Shown: positions 50,852 to 61,523 of the stretch, piece after piece
Layout of the letters: each line of letters starts with the position of its first letter
Numbering within the stretch: the first letter of the stretch is position 1
Assembly: GCA_003116975.1 (NCBI GenBank)
Contig: BGKB01000235.1
Span: 1-64,000 of the forward strand
Direction of reading: 5' to 3'
DNA length: 64,000 nt
Source of the DNA: Aurantiochytrium sp. KH105
Taxonomy: Eukaryota > Sar > Bigyra > Thraustochytrida > Thraustochytriidae
Translations under genes and position numbers: made by a program
The notes under the pieces: generated by a model
What the model saw: only the letters and a program-made list of their open reading frames with translations
Told to the model about the DNA's origin: nothing
Databases searched by the model: none

Positions 50852-53817
50852 TCACTTTGATGGTGGAGATGGAGCCCCACTATTGATGAAGCGCGACCAA
50901 ATAGAAGTGCCAGCTTGCTGCTGCTGCTGCGGCGGCGTCGGCGGCGTTGATGGCAGTTGTTGGTCTTGTGCGCGAGATGCAACGGGTCGTGCTTCATCTT
51001 CTTTATTTGGCTTCTTGTCTCCGGGGGCAAATGGTGAGCGAGTCTGTTGGCGGATGGCCGTGCCATTCTTCGCGGCATCGCGGTGGAAACGGGCTTCAAA
51101 CTCGCGAGCTTTTTCCTCTGTGCGTTGCACGACCCCGCGCTGGTACTCATTGACCTCGAGCCGCAATTGTGTCAACTCCTCAAGCATACCCATGAGCAAA
51201 GAATCGACAGTCGACGGCGACTTTGATTTATAATGTTGCTGGAGCGAAGCCGAGTCCAGGTATACTTTCTGTAACAGCTCGTCCGAATCATCGAGCGCAG
51301 CCATGGGCCGAGACAAATATACGTCTGCTTCCATCTTGCCTTGTTCGTCAAAAGCGACGCCGGGCCCTCTTCGTAGAGGGTCACTCCGCTTCCGAATAAG
51401 CGCGTCCGCGGTGCTTTCCTTGCAACGTTGCCACAGCGCAGAAACATGCTTGACAACCTCGGGTGAGGCGTCCGTTGCGGCCATGCTGCAATGAGGATCT
51501 TTGCCTTGTTCTAAAAGGTTCAATTCTTCTTCCAGCGCACGGATTTCCTGCTGCCAAAGGTCCGCATTCTGCGCATCTGGCGCGAGCGCAAGACGAGACT
51601 TGTACCACTTGATGATCCGCTTGATGTTTTTCGTTCGCTTATCCTCTTCCGCCGACGCGCCAAAACCCTCAAGTTCGTCTGTTTCGGGAAATGCTCCGGG
51701 TCCACCAAATTGAGCCAACGCCAGGGATTCCGTATGTTGAACCTGCTTGATCTCTGCGACGGCATTAGCAAGCGGATCGGGCAGTTCGCCACGAGGTAAC
51801 CGCGCACTTTGAGGTGCTTCGCTATCCTGTTTTAAAGAAAGCTTGCCTGCCGCCTGCGAGATCTCAAGCTCTTGCGGAGGTTCCATGTCTAACGCGGTGG
51901 CGATATCGGCCATGCTGGACGCCCCATGCTCAAAATCTGGCTGCCCGCTCTGCTGCTTCATGGCGTCGTGAGTTCCGGTGGTCTTGGTCTCCTCGTCATC
52001 GGTGCGAGATCGCACGTCGCTCGCCACGCTATCGTCTTTTTTTGTGTCCGTGGACGGCTCAGCGATATCCTCGTTCCATCGGGCGGGCAGCGCGTCTGCA
52101 AGTCCTTTGAGCTTGCCATCGGCCAGAGGATCAGACGTGGAGCCATCTTGAATTTCGAAATCTTGATCGTTTGCTGCAGAAAAGGATTTCTCGGTGGCGG
52201 GTGGAGCCCAACTCGTCGGGAGATCGCTACACAGCCGCTCCACGCGCTCCACCGCGGAATACCCTGACAAAGCCTTTTCAAAGATGGGCTCACCGATAAT
52301 CTTGGAATCAAGAGTATCGATCAAAATGCGGAAAGACTCGATGTAACCTGGTTCAAGAGCTCCATACGGAGCGTCTGGGGTACTCCGCACATATGCCCGG
52401 AGAGAATTTACAACGAGACCAGCGATGAGACGACAGAAGCGTGCTCGGTCTGCTTCTGTCCTCGCCACAGACCCATAGAGCGCGACAACGTCTCGCAGCA
52501 CGTATGCACGTTCGATTGAGAGAGATGCAACGATTCGCGCGGCAGCTTGTGCTGTTGCATGAGAATGAGCCTTGTCCAAATCGAGACTTGTGAGTTTGTC
52601 AATTGCGATTTGATAGCGATAGAAAACATTGTCGGGCAAAAGTCCTGGATCGAGCCTGCTTAGCGCCCACGTGAAAAGATGAGAGACGACATTTAGTGTA
52701 CAACCGCGGAGACTCGGGCGCCGGCCTTGACCAGAAAACTGTATTTTGAGTTCTTCTGCCTGATCCTTGGCAGTTCCCTCAAGAGGGCAGAATAGCTCTT
52801 CCATGGCGAGACCTCTACAGTCAAAGAGAAAGCGACAGCATTGGACAGCCGTTCGCAGATATTCCGTTTCACGTGGTCCCGGGTTCTGGCGAGCGCCATC
52901 CTCCATTGCGTCCACAACGCTGTACGATGGCGAGCGCGATCGTGATGGATTGCTAGGGACGCTCGTGTGACGATTCAGCTCGTACGAGCCCACGCTGGCA
53001 GTGTCACCTCTGGATGCAACAGCAGCAGCTGCTGTTGCAGAGCTGCGTTTTCGACGACCAAAGGTTGGAAGCGCACTACGAATTTGAAGACGTTTGCGCA
53101 ACGATCCCATCGAAGACCCGCTCTGGTCGCTGCGAACGGATCGAACGTCCGGATCCGTCGCGCTAGAAGCGCTACTCAAGCGAGCGGGGAATGTATCACG
53201 GACCTGCGCGGTAAACTTGCAGAGACCGCTCGAGAGCGATGAGGCAACGAGCGCCATTAGGGCATTGATCATAATTCTCTGATCACGATGTGTCGAGGTA
53301 AAGAGAATGAGAGGTGCACCGACTTCCTTGTAATCCTTTCGCTTCAGATGTGTGCCTTCAAGTGAGATGCAATAAGGATAAACGGGGTCGAGCTTGGCAT
53401 TCTCGAATCCCTCAATCCGGATTTCTTGGCCCATTACGTTGAACTCACCAACATGCTTTGCGTCGTGTTCATTCCTATAAAAGCGTAGCAGACATAAGCC
53501 GTCAGCACTGACGCCAGCCTCGATCCATTGTCTCTTTGCGTTTGTTCTTTTCCGCAAACCTCTGGGTAACGCAACGGTAGCAGCCGGTCTGGCTTGTTAG
53601 TTCGTCATGTTTCTCATTTCCAGCAGTGAAGCAGGACGTTCGCGCTCTCTGCGGTCTCGTAATACGCGAGCCGCTGGAGCTGCGCGCGAACCTACTTTGT
53701 GAATGGGACTCTAAGTCCACGAGCGGCAAGAAGCGACTGCTTGAAGGCTGTCACTGAAAGAGCATCCGAAGACTGGGCTTGTTGCCCAGTTCGGGAACCT
53801 CTTGCGTCGCTCTGCAT
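50852..53817 (-). CDS. PH-like and RhoGAP-like protein, spliced (50852-53561, 53696-53817)
   Basis: The main frame starts at TTG with no ATG before the next upstream stop. An upstream exon (53817-53696, MQSDARGSRTGQQ...LLAARGLRVPFTK) joins in frame across a 134-base intron (donor AAA|GTAGGT, acceptor CCCAG), giving VPFTKGLRKRTNAKRQWIEA; total 943 residues. Residues about 30-150 have the look of a PH fold (GLCLLRFYRNEHD, IRIEGFENAKLDPVYPYCISL, LILFTSTHRDQRIMINAL). Residues about 270-430 follow RhoGAP (NVVSHLFTWALSRLDPGLLP, YVLRDVVALYGSVA), but the segment that should hold the arginine finger reads MEELFCPLEGT, with Cys where Arg is expected. The remainder is acidic and disordered with a coiled coil near 820. 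Likely a Rho-binding adaptor rather than an active GAP. Confidence 0.72.
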
Positions 53818-54628
53818 ATCTGCGCTCTTTTCTTATTTCTTTTCCTCGTCTTCGTCGTCCACGTCCCCGTCCTCGTCGTCGTTGTCGTCAGAGTCTACGA
53901 TCTTGACTGTGAGTCGTAGAGTCAGCCGGCTGTGGAAGGCGCCGCGTGCCGGGCAGCACAAGGCGGCGCAGGCGACCGCGACGCGGCAAACGCGGATGCT
54001 GCGACGCCACGCTGGGAGCGCCAGCGGTCGCAGAGCCAGCAAGGTCGTAATGTGTACTGCTTGCCTTTGCTTGCTTGCTTGCTTTCCCTTTGCGGGGCTC
54101 TTCGTATTCTTCATTTGTAGCCTACATTATTCACTTGCAATGCCGACTTCCGACCGAGCGCCGTCTCTTCATTTCTCTTCACTTTGAGGGAGGGCAAGCA
54201 AGAAAGAAGAAGAAGCGCTGCTTCATTTCTTTGCAAAGAAAGAAAAAACAGACCTCCAACGAGGCCAAGAAATGCTCGTTTACAAATGGGGATGAATCCT
54301 TTGTGAAACAACGATTTCAGAAAATGAATGGCGGAATGCTAAGATTTTGTCAACACTTGGGAGCGATCCGAGTAAGGAAGATCTACAACGAACGTAGTAA
54401 GAAAAGCATAGCAGTCTTTCGCGCGCTCTCACATTTTCTGCCATCGACATGCTGGACTACTTTGTGTGATCAAATCAGGGGAGCAGAAATTGTCTTCGCG
54501 TCCGTAGAGGGCAAAGCGTTGGAATGTTGGCTTCCGACTCGTCGGCGAGTGATTGTTCAAGCACAAAGAGACAAAAAATGGCTGGCATGAAACACAAAAG
54601 AAAATTATCATAAGCGCGTTACTGCATC
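53818..54628. other. Intergenic, no gene seen
   Basis: About 810 bases upstream of the PH-RhoGAP gene. Contains a CGTC-rich run (about 53845-53890) and CTTG tetramers (about 54061-54085). No supported coding frame. Confidence 0.45.
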
Positions 54629-57600
54629 CTAAATGACGGGCAACGTGGGGAGCTGGTTTGCAGTAATGTCCTTCATGGAGCTGACGTTGGTGTGGTCCTT
54701 TGCATAATTTTCATCAATGCCAAAGGCATTGGCGTAAATGGGGTTGCGAAGGATGGAGTAGGAAGGCAAACCGCTGACAATGCCCCGGCGCTTGGCGTAG
54801 CTGATGGGAGGGTGCAGGTTGACGCGTTTGACGCGATTCTTACTGATAAAACCACAAGAAAGAAGATTAAGAACGAAGACGACGCCGCGGCGGAACTTCT
54901 TCGAGACTCGAAGCAGAAGTACAAAGAACGAGTAAATGAGAAAGAAGGCGACGATAGGTGCAATGAAAGGCAAGGTGATGCGCTGGTTGATGGACTGCGC
55001 AAACGACCCATCCTTGGGAGTCGAGCCAAACAAAAAGTTGACTGCGTTGCCAAAGGGGCTCAAGCTCTCGCTGGAGTCCTCTGAGGGAAACCAGAAAATG
55101 CCCGGTGTGGAGTACATCCAAACTGCAAAGGCGGCGTTGGGAATGACGGCAATGAGCATTGCATTCGTGGTGAACTGGGTCCAGATGCGGCTGTCGTAAC
55201 GCGGGGGCGTACGGTAGTAGCGCAAAAGAAAGTACTTGTCAGTCCAGTAGTAGACAAGAAATGCCAGGGCAGCCAGCGGATAGAGAACGGGCATACCCGG
55301 CCCGTAGAGAAAGGTCACAAAGACGGTCATGAGATTCTGCGCGATCCGATAGTGCAGCAAAAAGGTCGGCCCCGTGTTCCACTCGTTGAGCTCGCGCTGG
55401 GACGTGGGCTTTCGGCAACGCACGTTACGCTTAAAGAACAAAGCAAAGGCATATTCGAGATAAATGAAGGCCTGGGGAGCAAAGACGTTGATGAGCATGA
55501 TGAAGATGATTTGCAGACCGACGTCTGCATACCATTCCATCGTAAAGTCCCTGTAGCCGGAAAGGCGAGAGATTTCGTTGATGGCGCCGAGGCCAATGAG
55601 ACTGTAGTCCTCATTGATGAGAAAGAGGATGAGGCCCGTGTTGAAAATGAGCGTGACCAAAACACGACGAGAGAGCGAGAGCTGCATGCCAATGAGAGAG
55701 TGATGCTTCTCAAAGGTGATGAGTTTGGCCATGACCGCGCGGATGGAAAAGTTGGTCACAGCAATGACGATGGAAAGCATAAAGGTGTAGCCAAAGAGCG
55801 GGACCTTGTCGCTCCAGAATGCATAGCAGGGATCATCAGGATCGAGCGCGGCGGACCCGACCTCGGAAAAGGTCGAAAGCCCGCAGGTGCACTCAAGAAG
55901 TGAAGTAACCAGGTCTTCCAAGTCGTAGAACGTTGGATAGTCTCCCTCGATAATGGACTGCGCAAGGTCGTCCACCGAGGTAAAGTTGGCAGGGATGATG
56001 CACTCCGTCTTGGTGAGCTCCGTTCTAACCACTTCGCGCACGACAGAAAAGACATAGGTGGTGATGATGGAGACGGCGAGGACGCAGCCGATGATCATGG
56101 TCGACATGCAACGGCGGCGAAAGCGCTGCCACCAATCAAAGTCAAAGTGCTCCCAAATGATGGTCGAGGGCGGGGGTGCCGGCCGGACGCGCACGGGCTT
56201 ATCGTCAAAGATAAGCTTTTTGCCGGACTTGCGACTGCTGCGACGACTCGTCTCGGCCAGGTCGAGGCAGCGCAGGAAGCCAACTTGCGTCTCAAAGGTG
56301 ACAAAGGCGGACACGGAGCGATCACCGGCATCCATGTGCTGCAGCTCGATGTTGATCTCTTCAAAGTCAGCATACAGCTTGTCGTACTGCGCCACTGCAC
56401 GGCGCAGCTCGCTTTGAATGAGACCGAGATTCTCGACGCGCTTTGCAAAAGCCTTGCGCACACGGACAAAGGAAAGGAGGTCCTCGGGTTCAATACTGTG
56501 CACGCCAAAGGACTCGACGGACTCGGAGCGACGAATCGGGCTCACGGGAAGATTTGAGGTTCCGACACTACGACTCACGGAATGGCGCAACGAGGAGCGA
56601 GACCCAAGTTCGAGATCTTCTTCGATGATGCGACGGTGTTCAACAACGGCGGCTTCCATGGCCTGCGCCTCGGCCTTGGTGAACTTTTCACGCACGCCAT
56701 ACACCTTGGAGGCAGCCTTCCAAAGTTTGTGGATGATGCGGCCGCGCTTGACGTAGAGACTGATGAGCTTGCCGCTGTTGTGCGCAACGATGACCTCGTG
56801 CACGGGTTCCCCGGTGATTTCCGCAAAGTATTGCTTGAGAGCCTCCTCAGAGGCATTATCGGGTGTACGAACAACCTGCACGGTATACTCATCGACGGTG
56901 AGCGTCTTGCGCGATATAGACGGCTGCTCGCGAGCCTCAAAGAGAGAGAGGTAGCCCACGCCAATGATAAAGACGCCGACGATTGCGAAATTGAGACCCA
57001 TGTACAGGTATCCGAGATTTTCGCGGTTCACGGCGCAGTCCTCGTCGCAGTTGACAAAGGGGCGAAAGATGTTGATGCCGACGCTGGAGAGCTGCTCGTC
57101 CGTGAGGATGAGCGTTTGGTTGAGATCGGCGCTGGCCATGCTGGAGAGCATGGTCGCCTCCAGGGCGCCAATGCCGTAGTTGACAGAGCCGGAGAAGGCG
57201 GCACAATTGAGGTAGATTTGGGGAAAGGCCAGAATGCTGAGAAAGAGGAACATCCACGTGAGCCACTTGAGCCATTTAAAGTAGAGGCTAATGCCGGCGC
57301 CGTAGCGCGCAAGCTCTGACTCGGGCTTGGAGCTGCAAAAGATGATGTTGCCAATGGAGCCGAGATCCGGGCAGTGGTGACCGGTGTGCGTCCCGCAGAC
57401 GGGGTAGGGCTTGCCCTCGCGGTTTCGTGGGTGGTGGAGGTCTGCAAAAGCCTTGGCCCTGCGCTGCGACGGTTTCGAGAACTCGAGGCGCATTCTGTTT
57501 TCGAGCGTCTCCTGAGCCTCGCCCTCCTCCTCTTCGTCCATGTCCTCGATATCGAGCTCGTCTTCGATCTCTTGGAGTTCTGCGGCAAATTCGCCCTCGC

Positions 57601-58201
57601 TGAGGCTGCGCATCGTGCGAAAATTAGCTGGCGGGGCGCGATGAATACTCCCCTCGGTCGATACGACGGCGGCCTCGTCGGAGAAGTAGAGCTCGGCTTG
57701 GCGTGGGACGCTGCTGATGCGTTCCGTGTTGGCGGCCATGGGGCCCTGGACGTACTTGACGCCCGACTGCTGTGAGGTGTAGCGGACGCGGTTGCCATCG
57801 CTGTCCAAGGGCAAGGCTCTCCGCGCGGGGTCAAATCGTTCTCGCGCAAGGTTCACGAGCTGCGCTTTGGAGGCCCTGGCCGGCACGTGCATGCCGGACC
57901 TTGCGAGGGCAGCTGCCAGGCTCTCCCGCTTCCACGCCTCGAAGCCGAGCGAGGTGCGCACGCCGGCCTCTTCTGCGGGCCTCCCGTTTCGAGGAAGGGT
58001 CCTCCTCCTCCTCGCCGCGCTGTCGCCGCCGGCCTCGCCGTCCACGTCTTCCGCGTCGACCTCCTCCGCCACGGCGACCTCCTCCGCCCGCGCCACGCTC
58101 CACCGCCACGAGTGCCGCGCCGAGTTGTCCTCCTCGCGGTCCCCGCCAGCGCCGCCGCCGCCGCCGCCGCCTCCATTACCCTCATCTCCATCCCGCGACA
58201 T
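54629..58201 (-). CDS. OSCA/TMEM63-like multi-pass membrane channel
   Basis: The frame extends to a TTG at 58420 through Arg/Gly simple sequence; the ATG at 58201 (MSRDGDEGN) gives 1190 residues. The first 290 are acidic and disordered. About eleven hydrophobic helices follow (for example WLKWLTWMFLFLSILAFPQI, GLNFAIVGVFIIGVGYLSLF, STMIIGCVLAVSIITTYVF). Between the second and third lies a long cytosolic domain, with YTVQVVRTPDNASEEALKQY at its start and VSAFVTFETQVGFLRCLDLA...RPAPPPSTIIWEHFDF at its end, the layout of OSCA/CSC1/TMEM63 (an RRM-like fold before the pore). The pore-side helices carry LYGPGMPVLYPLAALAFLVY. OSCA proteins are osmo- or mechanosensitive cation channels; anoctamin kinship is possible. 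The family call is from layout and motifs. Confidence 0.7.
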   Translation of the reverse strand: MSRDGDEGNGGGGGGGGAGGDREEDNSARHSWRWSVARAEEVAVAEEVDAEDVDGEAGGDSAARRRRTLPRNGRPAEEAGVRTSLGFEAWKRESLAAALARSGMHVPARASKAQLVNLARERFDPARRALPLDSDGNRVRYTSQQSGVKYVQGPMAANTERISSVPRQAELYFSDEAAVVSTEGSIHRAPPANFRTMRSLSEGEFAAELQEIEDELDIEDMDEEEEGEAQETLENRMRLEFSKPSQRRAKAFADLHHPRNREGKPYPVCGTHTGHHCPDLGSIGNIIFCSSKPESELARYGAGISLYFKWLKWLTWMFLFLSILAFPQIYLNCAAFSGSVNYGIGALEATMLSSMASADLNQTLILTDEQLSSVGINIFRPFVNCDEDCAVNRENLGYLYMGLNFAIVGVFIIGVGYLSLFEAREQPSISRKTLTVDEYTVQVVRTPDNASEEALKQYFAEITGEPVHEVIVAHNSGKLISLYVKRGRIIHKLWKAASKVYGVREKFTKAEAQAMEAAVVEHRRIIEEDLELGSRSSLRHSVSRSVGTSNLPVSPIRRSESVESFGVHSIEPEDLLSFVRVRKAFAKRVENLGLIQSELRRAVAQYDKLYADFEEINIELQHMDAGDRSVSAFVTFETQVGFLRCLDLAETSRRSSRKSGKKLIFDDKPVRVRPAPPPSTIIWEHFDFDWWQRFRRRCMSTMIIGCVLAVSIITTYVFSVVREVVRTELTKTECIIPANFTSVDDLAQSIIEGDYPTFYDLEDLVTSLLECTCGLSTFSEVGSAALDPDDPCYAFWSDKVPLFGYTFMLSIVIAVTNFSIRAVMAKLITFEKHHSLIGMQLSLSRRVLVTLIFNTGLILFLINEDYSLIGLGAINEISRLSGYRDFTMEWYADVGLQIIFIMLINVFAPQAFIYLEYAFALFFKRNVRCRKPTSQRELNEWNTGPTFLLHYRIAQNLMTVFVTFLYGPGMPVLYPLAALAFLVYYWTDKYFLLRYYRTPPRYDSRIWTQFTTNAMLIAVIPNAAFAVWMYSTPGIFWFPSEDSSESLSPFGNAVNFLFGSTPKDGSFAQSINQRITLPFIAPIVAFFLIYSFFVLLLRVSKKFRRGVVFVLNLLSCGFISKNRVKRVNLHPPISYAKRRGIVSGLPSYSILRNPIYANAFGIDENYAKDHTNVSSMKDITANQLPTLPVI

Positions 58202-59279
58202 CGCTCCTCGCCCGCGCGCGCGCACGCACGCGCGATCGCGCGCCCGCTCGCCGCCGGCCGGCCCGCCTCGCCTCGCCCCGCGCCGCGCGCCGCCTCTCGC
58301 CCGCGCCGCGCAGAAGCGCCGCGTCGCCGCGATGTCTGTCTGTTTGCCGTGCACCCTTTCCGAGCTCGTCTCTCTCTCTCTCCCTCTGCGCGGCACGTGC
58401 AGGCGAGACAGGCCCAACAAGCAGCAGCAGCGCGTGCAGCAGCAGCGCGTGCAGCAGCAGCAGCGGCGGCGCGTGCACGCCGGCCTCCCGCCCTCCCTCC
58501 CGCGCGCACTTGGGGCCCTTCCGCGCGCCGCCGCGCGGCTCGAGCGAGGCGCGGCGCGGCGCGGAAGGTAGCGCGCGGCAGCGGCGGCGCGGGCGCGCGC
58601 CCTCTTGGATGGATGGGAGGGAGGGATGTATGTATGTCTGACGCTGGATCTGGTTCGAGCGCACAGGGCCGGGCCGCGCGAGGTGATGGAGGAGTGAGTG
58701 AACGAGGGACGGAGGGCGCTGGCAGGAGAGACGCGGGCGGGCTTGGCTGGGCTGGGCTGGGCTGGGCTGGGCTTGGCTGGCTTGGCTCAGCGCGACGCGC
58801 GTCACGGCCCAGGTGCTCGAGAGATGATGGGATACGAAGATGAAGATGCAAGGCGGCTTTGGCCCACTTCTTACTTACAGATGGCAATGCTAGAGTGAGT
58901 GAGCGAGGGCGTGTGTGTGCAGCGAGCAGAGTGTGCGCAGCGGCGCACGCCACACTCGCGTTTCGATTCGAGTGCTTTTGGTCATTTTTGGTCTTTAGGC
59001 TAAGTATAGTCTGCCTCCCTTCCCGGCTGCACCAGGCTGCTCTCGAGTTGGAGGAGACGAGGACGAGGACCTTGTCATCAGCAGCTGCAGCAACCAGCCC
59101 GCCGGTGGACAAGTGCAAAGCAGCACGTTTGCTTGATTGGACTTGTTTCCACCAAGGTGTGAAAGCGGGGGGGGGGGAGGGGAATGAATGCCTTTACTGA
59201 TGAAACCTAATCATGAACGGGGACCGAGGCGAAAAACGAGTCCAGGCGGGACTGGCATCAGGATGTGCGGACCAGCTAC
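58202..59279. other. GC-rich 5' flank and spacer
   Basis: 1.08 kb between the channel start and the end of the next minus-strand gene. Includes GCAGCAGCGC repeats (about 58425-58465), a GGGCT array and an 11-G run (59167-59177). No supported gene. Confidence 0.45.
58741..58790 (+). repeat. GGGCT pentamer array, G-quadruplex-forming
   Basis: Four perfect GGGCT units in GCTGGGCTGGGCTGGGCTGG fashion flanked by GGCTT variants; five GGG runs separated by two bases meet the canonical G-quadruplex pattern. It lies about 550 bases upstream of the channel start codon. Confidence 0.85.
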
Positions 59280-61523
59280 CTAGCGCATGGTCTCGAGGCA
59301 CCTGTCGCGCAGAACGGGCAAGAGCTTGGGGGCGTTCACGACCACGTCGCCGAGGAGCGGCGTCTGGTAGACCTCGAGCAGCGGATGGCGCCGACGCACA
59401 TCGGTGAGGATCTCGGCAATGTCGCCGTCCTCGCCGGCATGGCGCCCAGGGGCCAGGAATGCCATGGCGAGAATTACAGGACCCTCACTGAGCCCGCCCT
59501 GGTCGAAGACTCGCTCCAAAAGAGGGTCGTTGAAGGCGAAGGCGTCGCCGTCGCGGCGCTCCATGCTGCAATCCACAACGCAGCACGCCTCGTCCCCGAG
59601 CAATCGCCTTACCTGCGCAGCGAGAGCGCGCCGCGTCCGGTTCACGGACCGGCTCGGAGATCCGTGGTCGACAAGTACCACGCGAAGTGGGAGGGACAAG
59701 CCCTGGTCCGCGGCTACTTTGCGCACGCTATCCGCAAGCATGCCGCCAATCCGGGCATCTGCACTCACCAAAGGCGCGGCGACGGCCCAGTCTTCGCCCT
59801 CGTTGCCCCCAAGGTACTGCTTGAGCTTGCTCGGGACGAAATCCGTCACCGTCTTGCTGGGCCCGAGGAAAAAGGGCACTGCCAGCACACGTGGTGCGTC
59901 GTCGCCCTGGGCCTCTGCTGCGCTGGTGAGGGAAGCGAGCGTGGGCTCGAGGGTCATCGCCTTCGAGCCGTCCAGCTCTTCCGCGCCGATTCTGTCGCTA
60001 TAACGCGCAGACACCGCCAACACCTGAACGTTGGCAACACCGCTACGGTGCAACTCAGCCTCCAAATTGCCCGCGTGCACACGAAGCTGCTTGTACGAGT
60101 CCGCGCGAAGGCTCCCATTGTCAATGAGAAAGCATGTTGTCGGCTGTGGAGAACCGGGCGTGAGCCAAGGCTGGCGCGGCTGGCGAGGAACCCAGTAACC
60201 AAGACCAAAGCTACGCAGCGTGGACGCCAGGATTGGCGCCCATGGCCCTTGCCAGAGTTTTGCGTGGAGAGGCTCGAGAACACGACGCCACAGCAGGTCA
60301 GCCGCAAAGCCGAGCCAGACCTGAGCCTGCTCCAAGGCCCATTCTGTCGAGGATTTGGCCTTGGTTGGTCCGCGAGTGCGTGGCCGGACAACCGGGCGCG
60401 GTGAACCAACCTGTTGCGAGTTCGTGCCGGCTTCCTGGGGCTTGGCGCTCTCGTTCTTGAGCTCTGTCTGCTTGGCGCTGTTTCCTTTGCCGTCTTCGGC
60501 GTTGGAGTCAGCTTCGACTACTGTCCATCCAGCGGCTACTTCTTCTTCGACTTGGGCTGCAAGACCTTCGCGGTACGTCCGGTATTGCAGCGCGTATCCG
60601 AGCTCCTCGGTGAGCCGCTTGTTCGACACCCGCTTGCTTTCGGAGAAGAAGCCGCGACGAAAGGCGCTCATCGAATCCTTGATATCATCGTAGTTTTGTC
60701 TCTTGATCTTTCGCACGCCGAGCAGCTCGCACGCGTATTCGGTGACAATGTGGTTCATTTCCGGTTCGTCGTCCACGACATTGTATACACGGCCAGGGTT
60801 AGGTTTCGCCATTGAAAGCTCGACTGCGCCAACCACATCGTCGACATGAATTCTCGAGAATACCTGGCCTTCCTTGACAATCCCATTGGCCTCGCCGCGG
60901 CGGATGCGCGCGACCGGTCCTCGGCCCGGCCCGTAAATGCCTGGCAGGCGAAAGATCTGGACCGGGAGCCCAGATGTGAGAAAGTCGCGCTCCACACTGG
61001 CACGCAGCTTGCCCCGTCGCAAAGTCGGGGTCACAGCCGTCGTCTCGTCGACCCAGCCGCCCTGGTGGTCTCCGTAGACTGAGGTTGTTGACAGGTAGGC
61101 GGCCCAGTCGATCTCGCCTTCCTGCGCAAGCTCGATCAGGGCTTGGCCCAGCACCGGGTCTCCGAGAAAAGGATCCTGGCCCGTCTCCTTGCTCACGGGC
61201 GCGGTGAAGAGAAAGTTGTCATAGGCGCGGAGCCAGGTCTTGCACGCTTCCAGATCTTTTTCCGCGCCTGGGGGAAAGGGAAATTGCACGACTTCGACGC
61301 TCGGGTCCAGGCTCTTGACGGGATAAAACTCGGCAAAGTCTTCGTCAAGCTCTGGCAGCACCTCGCGCACCGTGCCGCTCACCTTCCATCGCCCCCCTTC
61401 GACGAGTTTGTTGGCCAGCCTCGTGCCCACGTACCCGATGCCAAAGATGAGCAGCGACTTTTTCTTCGCCGCCTCTTCCGCGTTGGCCTTGCGACCTTGC
61501 GGGCTCGCCGCGTCGCTGCCCAT
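59280..61523 (-). CDS. SDR epimerase fused to tandem CbiX-type chelatase domain
   Basis: The long frame begins with GTG; the ATG at 61523 (MGSDAASPQGRK) gives 747 residues. Residues 24-345 are an NAD(P)-binding epimerase-type SDR: G28-I-G-Y-V-G33, STTSVYGDHQGGWVDE, FRLPGIYGPGRGP and RIHVDDVVGAV. A polar linker and a Trp-rich amphipathic stretch (about 400-450) follow. Residues 462-747 contain two CbiX/SirB-like halves. The C-terminal half keeps the metal His in VDHGSPSRS (H620) and PGRHAGEDGDI (H695). The N-terminal half has LIDNGSLR (Asn469 in place of His) and FFLGPSKTVTDF (no His). CbiX/SirB enzymes insert cobalt or iron into sirohydrochlorin. Whether this fusion chelates a tetrapyrrole is unknown. 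Confidence 0.82.
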   Translation of the reverse strand: MGSDAASPQGRKANAEEAAKKKSLLIFGIGYVGTRLANKLVEGGRWKVSGTVREVLPELDEDFAEFYPVKSLDPSVEVVQFPFPPGAEKDLEACKTWLRAYDNFLFTAPVSKETGQDPFLGDPVLGQALIELAQEGEIDWAAYLSTTSVYGDHQGGWVDETTAVTPTLRRGKLRASVERDFLTSGLPVQIFRLPGIYGPGRGPVARIRRGEANGIVKEGQVFSRIHVDDVVGAVELSMAKPNPGRVYNVVDDEPEMNHIVTEYACELLGVRKIKRQNYDDIKDSMSAFRRGFFSESKRVSNKRLTEELGYALQYRTYREGLAAQVEEEVAAGWTVVEADSNAEDGKGNSAKQTELKNESAKPQEAGTNSQQVGSPRPVVRPRTRGPTKAKSSTEWALEQAQVWLGFAADLLWRRVLEPLHAKLWQGPWAPILASTLRSFGLGYWVPRQPRQPWLTPGSPQPTTCFLIDNGSLRADSYKQLRVHAGNLEAELHRSGVANVQVLAVSARYSDRIGAEELDGSKAMTLEPTLASLTSAAEAQGDDAPRVLAVPFFLGPSKTVTDFVPSKLKQYLGGNEGEDWAVAAPLVSADARIGGMLADSVRKVAADQGLSLPLRVVLVDHGSPSRSVNRTRRALAAQVRRLLGDEACCVVDCSMERRDGDAFAFNDPLLERVFDQGGLSEGPVILAMAFLAPGRHAGEDGDIAEILTDVRRRHPLLEVYQTPLLGDVVVNAPKLLPVLRDRCLETMR

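Noticed and set aside
53555-53640. tRNA-like GGTAACGCAACGGTAGCA followed by a GGTCTGGCTTGTTAG segment
   Set aside because: The D-arm-like part is suggestive, but no T-arm TTCGANTC box or pairing acceptor stem follows, and the segment spans the acceptor of the PH-RhoGAP intron.
57853-59118. 421-codon minus-strand frame upstream of the channel gene
   Set aside because: Overlaps the channel N-terminus in another frame and reads through GGGCT and GCAGC repeats.
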